Below are positions 17,579 to 25,652 of a DNA stretch of 64,000 nucleotides, piece after piece. A program made the translations under genes and the position numbers. Position 1 is the first letter of the stretch. Each line of letters begins with the position of its first letter. The notes below the pieces were generated by a model. That model was not told the origin of the DNA and ran no database searches. It saw nothing but the letters and a program-made list of their open reading frames with translations. The stretch is from Flavobacterium micromati (GTDB taxonomy: Bacteria; Bacteroidota; Bacteroidia; Flavobacteriales; Flavobacteriaceae). The DNA is taken from assembly GCF_900129585.1 (NCBI RefSeq), contig NZ_FQWF01000001.1, forward strand, positions 186,001 through 250,000, read 5' to 3'.

Positions 17579-19801
17579 TTAAAACTTCAACGTTAATCCC
17601 ATCAAAAAATTAATTCCCGCTTGAGGATAAAACCCTGCCCCTTCAATTGTTGCCACTGCTGGCGGATTAGAAAAATCATCATCAAAAGTGTAGAAAAAAC
17701 CATTCGATATGTATTTGTAATTAAAAATATTATTGACTAACGCCGAGAGATAAATTGATTTAAAAACTCCTTTTGGCATAAACTCATACGAAACGTTTAA
17801 GTCATTTACAAAATAAGATCTCAGTTTAGAACCTTCCGCGTCTATGTTTGCCATATACTGTTCACCAACGAATTTCGATAAAAAGGCAATTTGAAGATTT
17901 TTAATTGGTAAAAAAGTAATCATATTACCTGCGATAAAATCAGGGGAATACGCAATATTTGTATCACCAAGCGAAGTCAATACACCGTCCCTTCTAAAGA
18001 AAAAATCTTTGTTTTTATTGGTGCTTATTGTCGCATTTGGGCTAATAAATAGATTTTCGAGAATAGTAATTGTAGCATCCAGCTCTATACCTAAACGATA
18101 ACTGTCTCCACTATTTTCACGAATTGGCGCACCAACATCGTTCAAAGCCCCAGTTACGATTAATTGATCTTTATAACCCATATAATACATGTTAGCGTTA
18201 AATTTTAATTTGCCAGTAACATGTCGCAATCCTAATTCGTAGTTGTCTAAACGCTCCGGTTTTGGACTTCCGTTTTCATAATCATTCCTATTGGGCTCAC
18301 GATTAGCTCTAGCATAAGAAAAATATAAAGCGTTGTTTTTATTCAAATCGTAGTTCAAACCAGCTTTTGGATTAAAGAAATTAAAATTGTCATTTACTAA
18401 ACCTGCTTCGATACTATTAGCTTGATAGTGAACATTTCTAATTTGTAAATCTCCATACAAGTTTAACTTTTCGGCAATTTGATAATTTGCTTTCGCAAAA
18501 AGGTTTCCATCTGTTTTTGACGCACTGTCCTCATAATAGCGATCGTCCAATTCAGACTGTGAGGCAAAACGCGCCCAAATAACACGGCCATAATGATCTC
18601 CTTCATATTTATTGTAACCACCTCCTAAAACAACATTCAGTTTCTCATCTTTGAAATTTGCCGAAAAAGTCGTACCATAAAAATCATTGTCCAACCATTT
18701 TTGACGAATTAAATCTGTTCTATTAATCGTAGTGCCTCCAATAGAAATTGGCGTTAATCCATACTCTGAAAATCTAGCTTTTTCTTTATAACTTTCAAAA
18801 TAACCTTTCCCTTTTGTATAATGAAAAGCTAAATTAGTACTCCATTTTCCACTTATTCTTTCGTTCCAGTGCAATTGATAATGATCTTGCTGGTAGTTAT
18901 CAGTTTCATTTTCATAAAAACGCATATTACCAAATTCATCTGTGAACATTCCTGAAGGATTGAAAGTACGATCATTTTTAAGTTTGTCTAGATCTTCTAA
19001 GCCATTCCAAGCTTGGTATGTTTGCTCCTTTCCACCAAAGGCTAAAGCTTTAATCAAAGTAGATTTCCCCACATACGTTCCTTGCAAGAAATACGATTTT
19101 AAATCAGAAAAAGCTCTGTCAATATAACCATCTGATTTTAGCGCAGAAACACGTCCTGCTAATTCAAAATGATCGTTTAACAATCCTGTACTGAACTTTA
19201 CGGTGTGCTTCCTAGTATTAAAACTACCAAAAGAATTAGAGATTTCGCCTGTGCTTTCTTTCGAATAACTATCAGTTAACATATTCAAACTAGCACCAAA
19301 AGCTCCGGCACCGTTCGTTGAAGTTCCTACACCACGTTGCAATTGCAAGCTTTCTAAAGACGATGCAAAATCAGGCATGTTTACCCAAAAAGTCCCATGA
19401 CTTTCGGAGTCGTTATATGGAATTCCGTTTATGGTAACATTCACGCGGGTTGCATCACTACCACGCACTCGGATTCCTGTGTAACCCACTCCATTTCCAG
19501 CATCAGTAGTTGTCACAACTGAAGGCAAATAGTTCATTAAAATAGGAATGTCTTGACCGAGATTACGAGATTTAATATCCTTTTTAGTTAGATTACTAAA
19601 ACTTACAGGAGTTTTTATCGTTGCACGAACAGCAGATACTAAAACGTCATCCAACTGGTTAACCTCAGTAGTATCTTTTACTTGGGCAAAAGAGAGAAAA
19701 GAAAAAAGAGAAAAGAAAATAGACAACAAATAAGTTACACTTTGTGTCTTTGCCGCAGAAGCTTTAGTGTTTCGGCGAGATAAATTTGAAATAGTTTTCA
19801 T
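17579..19801 (-). CDS. TonB-dependent receptor, probably for thiamin or a precursor
   Basis: This 740-aa outer-membrane receptor has a signal sequence ending near SFAQ, a plug domain (LDDVLVSAVRA...YTGIRVRGSDATRVNVTINGIPYND...GAGAFGASLNM) and a 22-strand-type barrel ending in GLTLKF. Such receptors import scarce ligands using TonB energy. A TPP riboswitch sits in its leader, so the ligand is probably thiamin, a phosphate ester of it or a precursor; this is inference from regulation. It lacks the N-terminal carboxypeptidase-like domain of SusC proteins and has no SusD partner. Confidence 0.93.
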   Translation of the reverse strand: MKTISNLSRRNTKASAAKTQSVTYLLSIFFSLFSFLSFAQVKDTTEVNQLDDVLVSAVRATIKTPVSFSNLTKKDIKSRNLGQDIPILMNYLPSVVTTTDAGNGVGYTGIRVRGSDATRVNVTINGIPYNDSESHGTFWVNMPDFASSLESLQLQRGVGTSTNGAGAFGASLNMLTDSYSKESTGEISNSFGSFNTRKHTVKFSTGLLNDHFELAGRVSALKSDGYIDRAFSDLKSYFLQGTYVGKSTLIKALAFGGKEQTYQAWNGLEDLDKLKNDRTFNPSGMFTDEFGNMRFYENETDNYQQDHYQLHWNERISGKWSTNLAFHYTKGKGYFESYKEKARFSEYGLTPISIGGTTINRTDLIRQKWLDNDFYGTTFSANFKDEKLNVVLGGGYNKYEGDHYGRVIWARFASQSELDDRYYEDSASKTDGNLFAKANYQIAEKLNLYGDLQIRNVHYQANSIEAGLVNDNFNFFNPKAGLNYDLNKNNALYFSYARANREPNRNDYENGSPKPERLDNYELGLRHVTGKLKFNANMYYMGYKDQLIVTGALNDVGAPIRENSGDSYRLGIELDATITILENLFISPNATISTNKNKDFFFRRDGVLTSLGDTNIAYSPDFIAGNMITFLPIKNLQIAFLSKFVGEQYMANIDAEGSKLRSYFVNDLNVSYEFMPKGVFKSIYLSALVNNIFNYKYISNGFFYTFDDDFSNPPAVATIEGAGFYPQAGINFLMGLTLKF

Positions 19802-19869
19802 CCGTAAAAAGTTTACGAATAAAAGGGGGAATTATTCTTTTTTGTTAGTTTAATTAATGATTGTTTCCT

Positions 19870-19908
19870 ACGACATAATAATAGCGTGCACTCTATAATT
19901 GTGTCGTT
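19870..19908 (-). promoter_or_regulatory. Probable riboswitch expression-platform hairpin
   Basis: ACGACA...AATAATAG and CTCTATAATT...TGTCGT pair around CGTGCA directly downstream of the TPP aptamer. No T-run follows on the minus strand, so if it is the switching element it may act on translation or by alternative pairing rather than as a plain terminator. Confidence 0.45.
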
Positions 19909-20000
19909 TTTTCCCTTAGCAACATTACTTGCTCAGGTTCGTTGGGTATGATCTCAGCCTGTTCTTCTGAATTTTCAGAATTGAAGCACCCCTTTGAGAC
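19905..20000 (-). promoter_or_regulatory. TPP riboswitch (THI element)
   Basis: Read on the minus strand, the element contains the conserved blocks in order: GGGGTGC, a variable hairpin (TTCTGAAAATTCAGAA), GGCTGAGATCATACCC, GAACCTGAGC, then GTAATGTTGCTAAGGGA. These are the hallmark TPP-binding segments. It lies about 105 nt before the TonB receptor start and follows no other gene of the same unit, so it controls the receptor alone. Confidence 0.95.
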
Positions 20001-20198
20001 GGCGCAAAGATAAACCTATAAAACCTAATAAAGCAAATTTAAAATTCTAAAAAACAGCTAAAAGTTCAGTTGTTTTTTAGCGAAAGATTAAACGAATTAA
20101 CACCAGGAAAAGTCGTTTAAAAAATTTATTGATTTTTCAAAGATTCGTGTAATTTTAAATCATCCGAATTTGTGCAATTTTTGTCTGACTTAGATTTT

Positions 20199-20600
20199 TT
20201 AAAACTCCGGTCTTTTTCTAGTTTTCTTAACTTCCGAAATAATCTTTTTATTCTTAATTCGTTTCCGGATTACCGATTTCGGAATTTTAGTTGGTTTTCT
20301 TTCTTTTGGGACAACCAAAGCCTTTTTTATCAAGTCTAAAAATCTTTTGGTAACAATTTCTTTGTTTCGAAACTGACTTCGATCTTCATCACAATTTAAA
20401 ATTAAAATAGAATCTAATGTTAATCTTGAAAACAAATTAGAATTTATCAATAATTTTTCTGCCTCCGATAATCCTTGAGAATTTTTCAAATCAAAAGTTA
20501 GAACAACCTTAGATGAAACTTTATTTACATTCTGCCCGCCTGCTCCACTACTTCGTACTGCTTTATAGCTAACTTCTGATACAATTTTTTCTGTTTCCAT
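20199..20600 (-). CDS. arfB: Peptidyl-tRNA hydrolase ArfB (ribosome rescue)
   Basis: This 133-aa protein has the class-I release factor catalytic loop SSGAGGQNVNKVSSKV with the GGQ motif and a basic C-terminal tail (KSVIRKRIKNKKIISEVKKTRKR) that enters the mRNA channel in ArfB. ArfB releases nascent chains from stalled ribosomes. It is the last gene of the GGGPS-pnuC-kinase/DUF4301 operon, 22 nt after the preceding stop codon. Confidence 0.95.
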   Translation of the reverse strand: METEKIVSEVSYKAVRSSGAGGQNVNKVSSKVVLTFDLKNSQGLSEAEKLLINSNLFSRLTLDSILILNCDEDRSQFRNKEIVTKRFLDLIKKALVVPKERKPTKIPKSVIRKRIKNKKIISEVKKTRKRPEF

Positions 20601-20622
20601 TTAAGTTGGGTGTTATCTAAAA

Positions 20623-22737
20623 CTATAACATTTGGTGTCCTGCTTTCAAAAGATCATTTACCGTTTTCACAGGATTAAAAGTAATTAATGGAACTTCAAC
20701 AAAAACCGTCAACCAATTATACATTGCGCCATTCCATAAACCTGGCAATTCATAACCTTTAATTTTTTTTCCAAGTACAGTTTTATCGACTACAAAACCG
20801 CTACTAACATCGACAAAATTTTCTAAATTAAAGCGTGCATTTTTATAATTTTTAATTCCGCATACCAGATCAACAGGATTGAAATGTGTGGCAGCAGTTA
20901 AGATATTTTTTTGCTGTTCATTTTCTAAATCTACTTGTGAACTCTCAACAATTTGAAGTGATATTTCACCTTGACTATTTCGAACCCAAAAAGGACCACC
21001 ACCAGGTTCTCCTTGATTTCTAACCATTCCACATACACGGATGGGTTTGTTCAAAGCTTTTTTAATAAACTTCACTTTCGTTTCTAAACTCATACTTTCA
21101 TATTGATCAGGAACTTTCCCATACAGTTTTGTTTCTAAAAAGATTTTAATTTCGTCTAATTTTACATTTGTAATAACTTCACTATCTAATTCTTTTAAGT
21201 AACTAAAAAGCTGTTGTTGCAGTTCCATTAAAATCCCTGCCAGCGCTTTTTTATAAATCGCAATTTGTTCATTATTGCCGTAAATCACATTGTCAATGTT
21301 TTTTATAAAAATAATATCTGCGTCTAATACGCTTAAGTTTTCAATCAAAGAACCATGTCCTGCTGGTCTAAAAATTAATTGATTAGAATGGTCCCGAAAT
21401 AGATTACTTTCTAAATCAATAGCTAAGGTATCCGTACGTTCATTTTGATAAGAATAAGAAACTGAAATGGCAATATTTGACTCTTCTTCTACTTTACTTT
21501 TTACTGAATCAACAATCTCTTCAAATTGTTGCTGATGCCCTTCTGAGACAGTAAAATGCAACTGTGAATTCCCGTTCCCACTAGAATAGGAAATACATTC
21601 TTGTAAATGAGCCTCTACGGGCGTGACTATATTTACTGGATATTTATGAAAAGGCAATATCCCTTTTGGCTTGTTAGCAAAATTTAAATAATCTGTTGAC
21701 AGTAAAAACTTTATGAAGTAGAAATTCTTTTCATCTTTATTCAATGTTTCTGAATTAGAAAATTTAGATTTTAACATCACATTAATAGTTTCAAAAAAAG
21801 GAAATTTTTCTATTGAACTTATGAAAAGAGAAAGCTCACTATCTTTCTTCCGGTCTATATAATGTTGCAGTGTTTCAATTTTAAAGTCATATTCCTCCAG
21901 AAAAGTGATTAGAAACTTAAACATTCTTGTTGCAGCTCCTGATGCAGGAACAAATTTTAGAAGTTGTACCGAATGTTTATTATGTTCGAAAAAAGCCGAT
22001 TTAGCTTCTATCTCTTTTTCAGAAAGTTGGAGAATTCCATTGCCTATAGTTGCTGGCTCTACTAAAGCTGTTTTAGCAATTCCATTTTGAAGAAATTGCA
22101 ATTGCTGTTGAATTGTTTGTAACGAAATCCCTCGATCATAAATTTGTACAAGATCGTTAGAAGAAAGTCCCATATCTTGAGCCCTAGACATATCATCAAT
22201 TACTGAAATTGCCTTTTTTAATCTCGACTCTTTGCTGCCAGATAGTGTAACGAAAGGTTTTTTATTGTCAATTAATGACTGTTTAAACCTTTCAAAAACA
22301 CTTTCTCGTCCTTCTTTTTTATCTCGTAAATCGTCTTTTTCCCATGGCACATCAATATCAGTCAGGAAAAATAAATCATATTGATGTTCTTGAGCCGCTT
22401 TTTCTAGTAGTGGATCACAAAAATTATAATACAGCTCCGAAAAAACCTTTGTGACCAATAAATTAGTATCACAAAAAAGATATTTGTTGGCTACAGCCAA
22501 CTTCTCATTTTCAAGTCTGACTTGCCCAAAAGCAATAGGTAACATATCACTAACATCGCAAATCTGCTTGCACTTATCCCACTTTTCTTGGAGATAATCG
22601 CGAGCAAACTCAGGAGCCCAAACTGTTTGATAATGTGACGCTAGTTGGGTCGCTAAAGTGGTTTTGCCAGTGCTTTCCGGACCAAACAATGCAATCTTTA
22701 TGATTGCAGACTGTTCTTGTTTAAGATTTTTCTCCAT
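20623..22737 (-). CDS. Fusion: NadR-like nicotinamide riboside kinase + DUF4301
   Basis: The 704-aa product joins two domains. Residues 1-185 form a P-loop kinase like the C-terminal half of NadR: Walker A GPESTGKTT (19-27), ARDYLQ, and VPWEKDDLRD (130-139). Residues of about 190-704 match DUF4301, a Bacteroidota family of unknown function. This half carries PASGAATRMFK (264-274), FRPAGHGSLIEN (456-467) and IFIKNIDNV (476-484). These resemble the P-loop, GHG and D-N motifs of nucleotide-sugar pyrophosphorylase folds, an inference by eye. It overlaps pnuC by 40 nt, so import, phosphorylation and a further step on nicotinamide riboside may be coupled. An internal Met183 sits at the junction. 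Confidence 0.85.
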   Translation of the reverse strand: MEKNLKQEQSAIIKIALFGPESTGKTTLATQLASHYQTVWAPEFARDYLQEKWDKCKQICDVSDMLPIAFGQVRLENEKLAVANKYLFCDTNLLVTKVFSELYYNFCDPLLEKAAQEHQYDLFFLTDIDVPWEKDDLRDKKEGRESVFERFKQSLIDNKKPFVTLSGSKESRLKKAISVIDDMSRAQDMGLSSNDLVQIYDRGISLQTIQQQLQFLQNGIAKTALVEPATIGNGILQLSEKEIEAKSAFFEHNKHSVQLLKFVPASGAATRMFKFLITFLEEYDFKIETLQHYIDRKKDSELSLFISSIEKFPFFETINVMLKSKFSNSETLNKDEKNFYFIKFLLSTDYLNFANKPKGILPFHKYPVNIVTPVEAHLQECISYSSGNGNSQLHFTVSEGHQQQFEEIVDSVKSKVEEESNIAISVSYSYQNERTDTLAIDLESNLFRDHSNQLIFRPAGHGSLIENLSVLDADIIFIKNIDNVIYGNNEQIAIYKKALAGILMELQQQLFSYLKELDSEVITNVKLDEIKIFLETKLYGKVPDQYESMSLETKVKFIKKALNKPIRVCGMVRNQGEPGGGPFWVRNSQGEISLQIVESSQVDLENEQQKNILTAATHFNPVDLVCGIKNYKNARFNLENFVDVSSGFVVDKTVLGKKIKGYELPGLWNGAMYNWLTVFVEVPLITFNPVKTVNDLLKAGHQML

Positions 22738-23321
22738 TCTAAATAAGCTAATATTGCCAAAAATGTAAAGATTAAATATTGTAAAGATAATATTCCTAAT
22801 CCGCGATATGCATACAGAGGGGTTACTATTATATTACCTATTATCCAAAGTGTCCAGTTTTCAATTTTCTTATTAGCCATAAACCACATTGCGGTAAAAA
22901 ATACTCCCGAAGCAATTATGTCGAAGAAATTTTCAAAGTGGATTTCGTATTCAAAATATTTATAGATGCCAAAAACTAATACAATTGTGATCAAAAAAAG
23001 TAAAATACCAATAGCTTTTTCGTTATTATTAGTTCTTGTAATTGGTAATTCAAAAGTATCGTTTTCTTTTTTCGACCATTTGTACCAACCATAAATGCTC
23101 ATAATTGAAAAGTAACCGTTGATCATCATATCGCCTAAATAGCCTGCAACATAAAGTAAATATACTGATATAATGGTGGCAATTAACCCTGTTGGGTAAA
23201 CCCAAATGTTTTCTTTTCTAGCAAATAAAACGCTTAAAATCCCGAACACGAATACTATTATTTCAAGCATTATTTGACTTGTAGAGGCATTTTTGTAAGC
23301 ATCAAGAAAAAATTCAACCAT
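22698..23321 (-). CDS. pnuC: PnuC-family transporter (nicotinamide riboside; thiamin possible)
   Basis: This 207-aa inner-membrane protein with about seven helices has the PnuC patterns FGILSVLFARKENIWVYPTG, YGWYKW and AYLEWRK. PnuC facilitates uptake of nicotinamide riboside, which is trapped by phosphorylation; the PnuT branch carries thiamin. The 40-nt overlap with a NadR-like kinase gene favours nicotinamide riboside, while the TPP-regulated receptor nearby keeps thiamin possible. It starts 12 nt after the GGGP synthase stop codon. Confidence 0.9.
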   Translation of the reverse strand: MVEFFLDAYKNASTSQIMLEIIVFVFGILSVLFARKENIWVYPTGLIATIISVYLLYVAGYLGDMMINGYFSIMSIYGWYKWSKKENDTFELPITRTNNNEKAIGILLFLITIVLVFGIYKYFEYEIHFENFFDIIASGVFFTAMWFMANKKIENWTLWIIGNIIVTPLYAYRGLGILSLQYLIFTFLAILAYLEWRKILNKNSLQS

Positions 23322-23333
23322 TATTTATTTCCT

Positions 23334-24128
23334 TTATTTATTTTGAATAATCAAATTACTAGAACTAGGTTTGGCATTTAAATACGAATCAAAAAAATGA
23401 ATATCATTTTCAAACGCAGTACCTATAACTACTAAATCAGCTCCAGCATCATATGCGTTTTGAATTCCTTGTAAACTTACAATTCCGCCACCAACGATTA
23501 ATGGAATTCCAATATTTCTAGAAACTAATTCGATCATTTCAAATGGAACAGCTTGGTTTGCTCCGCTTCCTGCTTCAAGGTAAATTAATTTGCTTCCTAA
23601 CATTTCTCCTGCTTGCGCTGTTGCCAACGCTAAATATAAGTTTTCCCTGTCCAATGGTTTTGTTTTACTCACACGAGCAACCGCAGTTTCATTGCCGCTT
23701 TCTACTAAAATGTATCCAGTAGAAATGATTTCAAGTTGAGTTTTTTTTAATATGGGTGCAGCTATAACCTGTTGTTCTATCAAATAATCAGGGTTTCTCC
23801 CAGATAGTAGAGACAGGAATAAAATAGCATCTGCTTGATCAGAAATTTGCGATGGATTACCAGGAAACAATACAATTGGTAAAGGCTCTCGACTTTTGAA
23901 TATAGTGAACTGCCGAAGTTTAAATATTAATTCATCAATATTATCATTTTCAACTTGGCTTCCGCCAATGAACACATGAGTGGCCGGCGATTGATTTATT
24001 TTTCTAATCAGAATTTCTATATTGTCCAAAACAATTTTATCAGGATCTAATAAAATAGCCAAAAGTTTCCTTTTTTCTGACTTTGCTTTAAGTATTTGGT
24101 GATATATAATATTATCTTTCTTCCTCAT
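23334..24128 (-). CDS. Geranylgeranylglyceryl/heptaprenylglyceryl phosphate synthase family
   Basis: This TIM-barrel prenyltransferase (about 264 aa) has family patterns LLDPDK, THVFIGGS, VLFPGNPSQIS, IYLEAGSGAN and VGGGIVS. In archaea it makes the first ether bond of membrane lipids from glycerol 1-phosphate and a polyprenyl diphosphate, and flavobacteria carry homologues. The frame extends to a GTG at 24137, but the ATG at 24128 is preferred because a -7 box covers 24137-24144. It heads the operon with pnuC, the kinase/DUF4301 fusion and arfB. Confidence 0.93.
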   Translation of the reverse strand: MRKKDNIIYHQILKAKSEKRKLLAILLDPDKIVLDNIEILIRKINQSPATHVFIGGSQVENDNIDELIFKLRQFTIFKSREPLPIVLFPGNPSQISDQADAILFLSLLSGRNPDYLIEQQVIAAPILKKTQLEIISTGYILVESGNETAVARVSKTKPLDRENLYLALATAQAGEMLGSKLIYLEAGSGANQAVPFEMIELVSRNIGIPLIVGGGIVSLQGIQNAYDAGADLVVIGTAFENDIHFFDSYLNAKPSSSNLIIQNK

Positions 24129-24136
24129 GATAAACA

Positions 24137-24144
24137 CAAAAGTA
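24137..24144 (-). promoter_or_regulatory. -7 box for the GGGPS-pnuC-arfB operon
   Basis: On the minus strand this reads TACTTTTG (TAnnTTTG). It ends only 8 nt before the ATG at 24128, implying a very short or absent 5' leader. No clear -33 TTG is visible. Confidence 0.5.
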
Positions 24145-24341
24145 AATAGTATTACCTTTAAAAAAAGTTTGTTTTATGTTTTTTTGTTCGGCGTTGTAAA
24201 TAAAATCATAATATAGTAACGATGCTTTACTTCAAAAGGTCAATAAAATTAGTAACGTTTAGCTGAAATATTTAAAATATTAAAGTGTTTTATATAATTA
24301 GAAAAAATACATTTTACACCCGTGAATCATTTTAAACTACT

Positions 24342-24505
24342 ATGAAAAAACAAATTGAAAACCGCGACGATGTAGCATTATTAGTAATAGAATTACTTAA
24401 ATAGTTGAGACGCTTCCAGCGTGACAAGTTGCGGTGATTGAGTTTGTAAATAAAAAAATTGTACTGTACAATACTGGAATTGTGTATTAATTGGAAGGAA
24501 AATAG
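24342..24505 (+). pseudogene. Remnant of a group 3 truncated hemoglobin gene
   Basis: A 20-codon frame (24342-24404) encodes MKKQIENRDDVALLVIELLK and then stops. It closely resembles the start of Bacteroidota truncated hemoglobins (typically MKKDIxNRxDIxLLV). Downstream, interrupted by stops and a large deletion, come LPA...VIEFVNKKIVLYNTGIVY and LEGK, which loosely recall the HLPxMYDFWENxLFxTG region. The first part is convincing; the second is weak. The surrounding 600-nt gap (24138-24737) has no other gene. Confidence 0.55.
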
Positions 24506-24518
24506 ATTACTTAAAAAA

Positions 24519-24722
24519 GTTACGCCACGAAGTCTCAAAGTCGCTAATCTATTGATATTTTTGATTTATCAAAACTAAAAAAAATTGCAACTTTGAGGCA
24601 AAAAACAAACTAAAGATTACTTAGGAAGAAATCCACGAAGTCTCGCAGTCGCTAAGTTTTTGGTTATTTTTAATTTATCAAAAAGTTACAAATTGCGCTT
24701 TTGTGCCTGTGCGTCCAAAAAA
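24519..24722. repeat. Two tandem copies of a dispersed repeat
   Basis: Copy one (24519-24606) and copy two (24627-24722) share CCACGAAGTCTC, AGTCGCTAA, a TTTATCAAAA block and a TTGC...CTTTG/CTTTTG segment ending in GAGGC or GTGCC. Identity is moderate. Related CACAAAGTCGCTAAG words recur at 40578-40603. Confidence 0.6.
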
Positions 24723-24737
24723 AGTAACTTATTTGTT

Positions 24738-25376
24738 TTAAATACCTTCCTGAAAAGCATAAACCAAAGTAAATCCTTCGATTTCTTCAAAGTAGATTTT
24801 AAAGTCTTTGACGAGATTATTGAAATGTAGTTCCGCAATTGCTTCCTCATTATTCAAGTCAAATAAATTGACTATAATGTGATCTTTAAAACTAATTCCT
24901 TTTTCATTTCTAATTTTGAAAATAGCTTCTTTTGCACCCCAAATGACCGTTAATTTCCGAATAAATTTTTCTTTATTCTCAAGGTTTAAAAATTGATATT
25001 CAGTATCACAAAATTTATCTGCAATCTTGATAATTTTATCTCTTTGTAGCTCAATATCAATTCCTACCGTTTCGTCACTGATGATAATTGCCGAAAAATC
25101 ATGAGAATGGGTGATAGAAATAAACTTGCCGTCGGTAAGATGCGGTTTTCCAAATTCATCGTAGTACAAATCAAAATCCGTGTAACCTGCGATATTCAGC
25201 AATTTACGCACACTCAAAAAAGCGCGTTGGTGCAATTGAGACTTCATTCCAGCGAGTCGGATGCTGTTTTTATCATTTAATATAATGGCATCGTAAAGCT
25301 CTTCATAGGATTCGGAAATCTTCCAAACTAGAATTTGTGTTGTAGAACTAAATTGTATTGTTTTGAATAATGGCAT
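24738..25376 (-). CDS. 4'-phosphopantetheinyl transferase
   Basis: This 212-aa protein of the Sfp/AcpS superfamily transfers phosphopantetheine from CoA to carrier proteins. It shows the three family motifs: GKPHL, ITHSHDFSAIIISDETVGIDIE (with the metal-binding Asp/Glu; positions of about 92-113) and WGAKEAIFK. It is monocistronic. Its upstream side (25390-25500) is occupied by a large hairpin repeat, so no normal promoter is apparent there. Confidence 0.9.
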   Translation of the reverse strand: MPLFKTIQFSSTTQILVWKISESYEELYDAIILNDKNSIRLAGMKSQLHQRAFLSVRKLLNIAGYTDFDLYYDEFGKPHLTDGKFISITHSHDFSAIIISDETVGIDIELQRDKIIKIADKFCDTEYQFLNLENKEKFIRKLTVIWGAKEAIFKIRNEKGISFKDHIIVNLFDLNNEEAIAELHFNNLVKDFKIYFEEIEGFTLVYAFQEGI

Positions 25377-25389
25377 GTTAGTATTGTGA

Positions 25390-25500
25390 TAGCTAGCCCT
25401 AATTGTCCCGAAGCTTCGGGAGGCATGATTTTATAAAGCTTCCAGCCTTTTGAAGGCTGGAAGCTTTATAAAAGATACAGTGGAAAGCGGGAAATAGCTC
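25390..25500 (+). repeat. Structured interspersed repeat, copy A
   Basis: The element runs from GCTAGCCCTAATTGTCCCG through the small palindrome CCCGAAGCTTCGGG, then GGCATGATTTT and a perfect 18-bp stem (25432-25449 with 25453-25470, loop TTG). It ends AAAAGATACAGTGGAAAGCG...GAAATAGCTC. The AAAAGATACAG-GGA-AGC core recurs in inverse orientation at 27056-27172. Such elements are familiar from Flavobacterium intergenic regions. Confidence 0.75.
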
Positions 25501-25614
25501 ATAAAATTAAAAATAATCCGTTTGAAAAAATTATTTTACTGATTTTTAAAAGATTACAAAACTAAACAATTCATAAATATTTAGGAATCGTTTTAAAATC
25601 ATAACTTTATTACG

Positions 25615-25622
25615 TAATTTTG
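25615..25622 (+). promoter_or_regulatory. -7 box for ahcY
   Basis: TAATTTTG matches TAnnTTTG, 31 nt before the ahcY start. A -33 TTG at normal spacing is not visible. Confidence 0.5.
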
Positions 25623-25652
25623 CAAAAAATTTACATTACAAATATACTATAA

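Noticed and set aside
18942..19127. Plus-strand frame inside the TonB receptor gene
   Set aside because: It is a shadow frame of a long, well-supported gene and shows no family features.
22698..23321. Annotation of the PnuC-like transporter as a definite thiamin transporter (PnuT)
   Set aside because: The TPP riboswitch lies downstream of this operon and controls only the TonB receptor; the overlap with a NadR-like kinase favours nicotinamide riboside.
24519..24722. CRISPR-like array
   Set aside because: There are only two diverged copies, no regular short spacers and no cas genes in the window.
24138..24737. tRNA or small RNA gene in the 600-nt gap
   Set aside because: No T-loop (GTTCRA) or cloverleaf pattern was found; the content is explained by the globin remnant and the tandem repeats.
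25390..25500. Hairpin read as a plain terminator for the phosphopantetheinyl transferase region
   Set aside because: It lies upstream of that gene and upstream of ahcY, and its core recurs elsewhere in the window, so it is a repeat element rather than a simple terminator.
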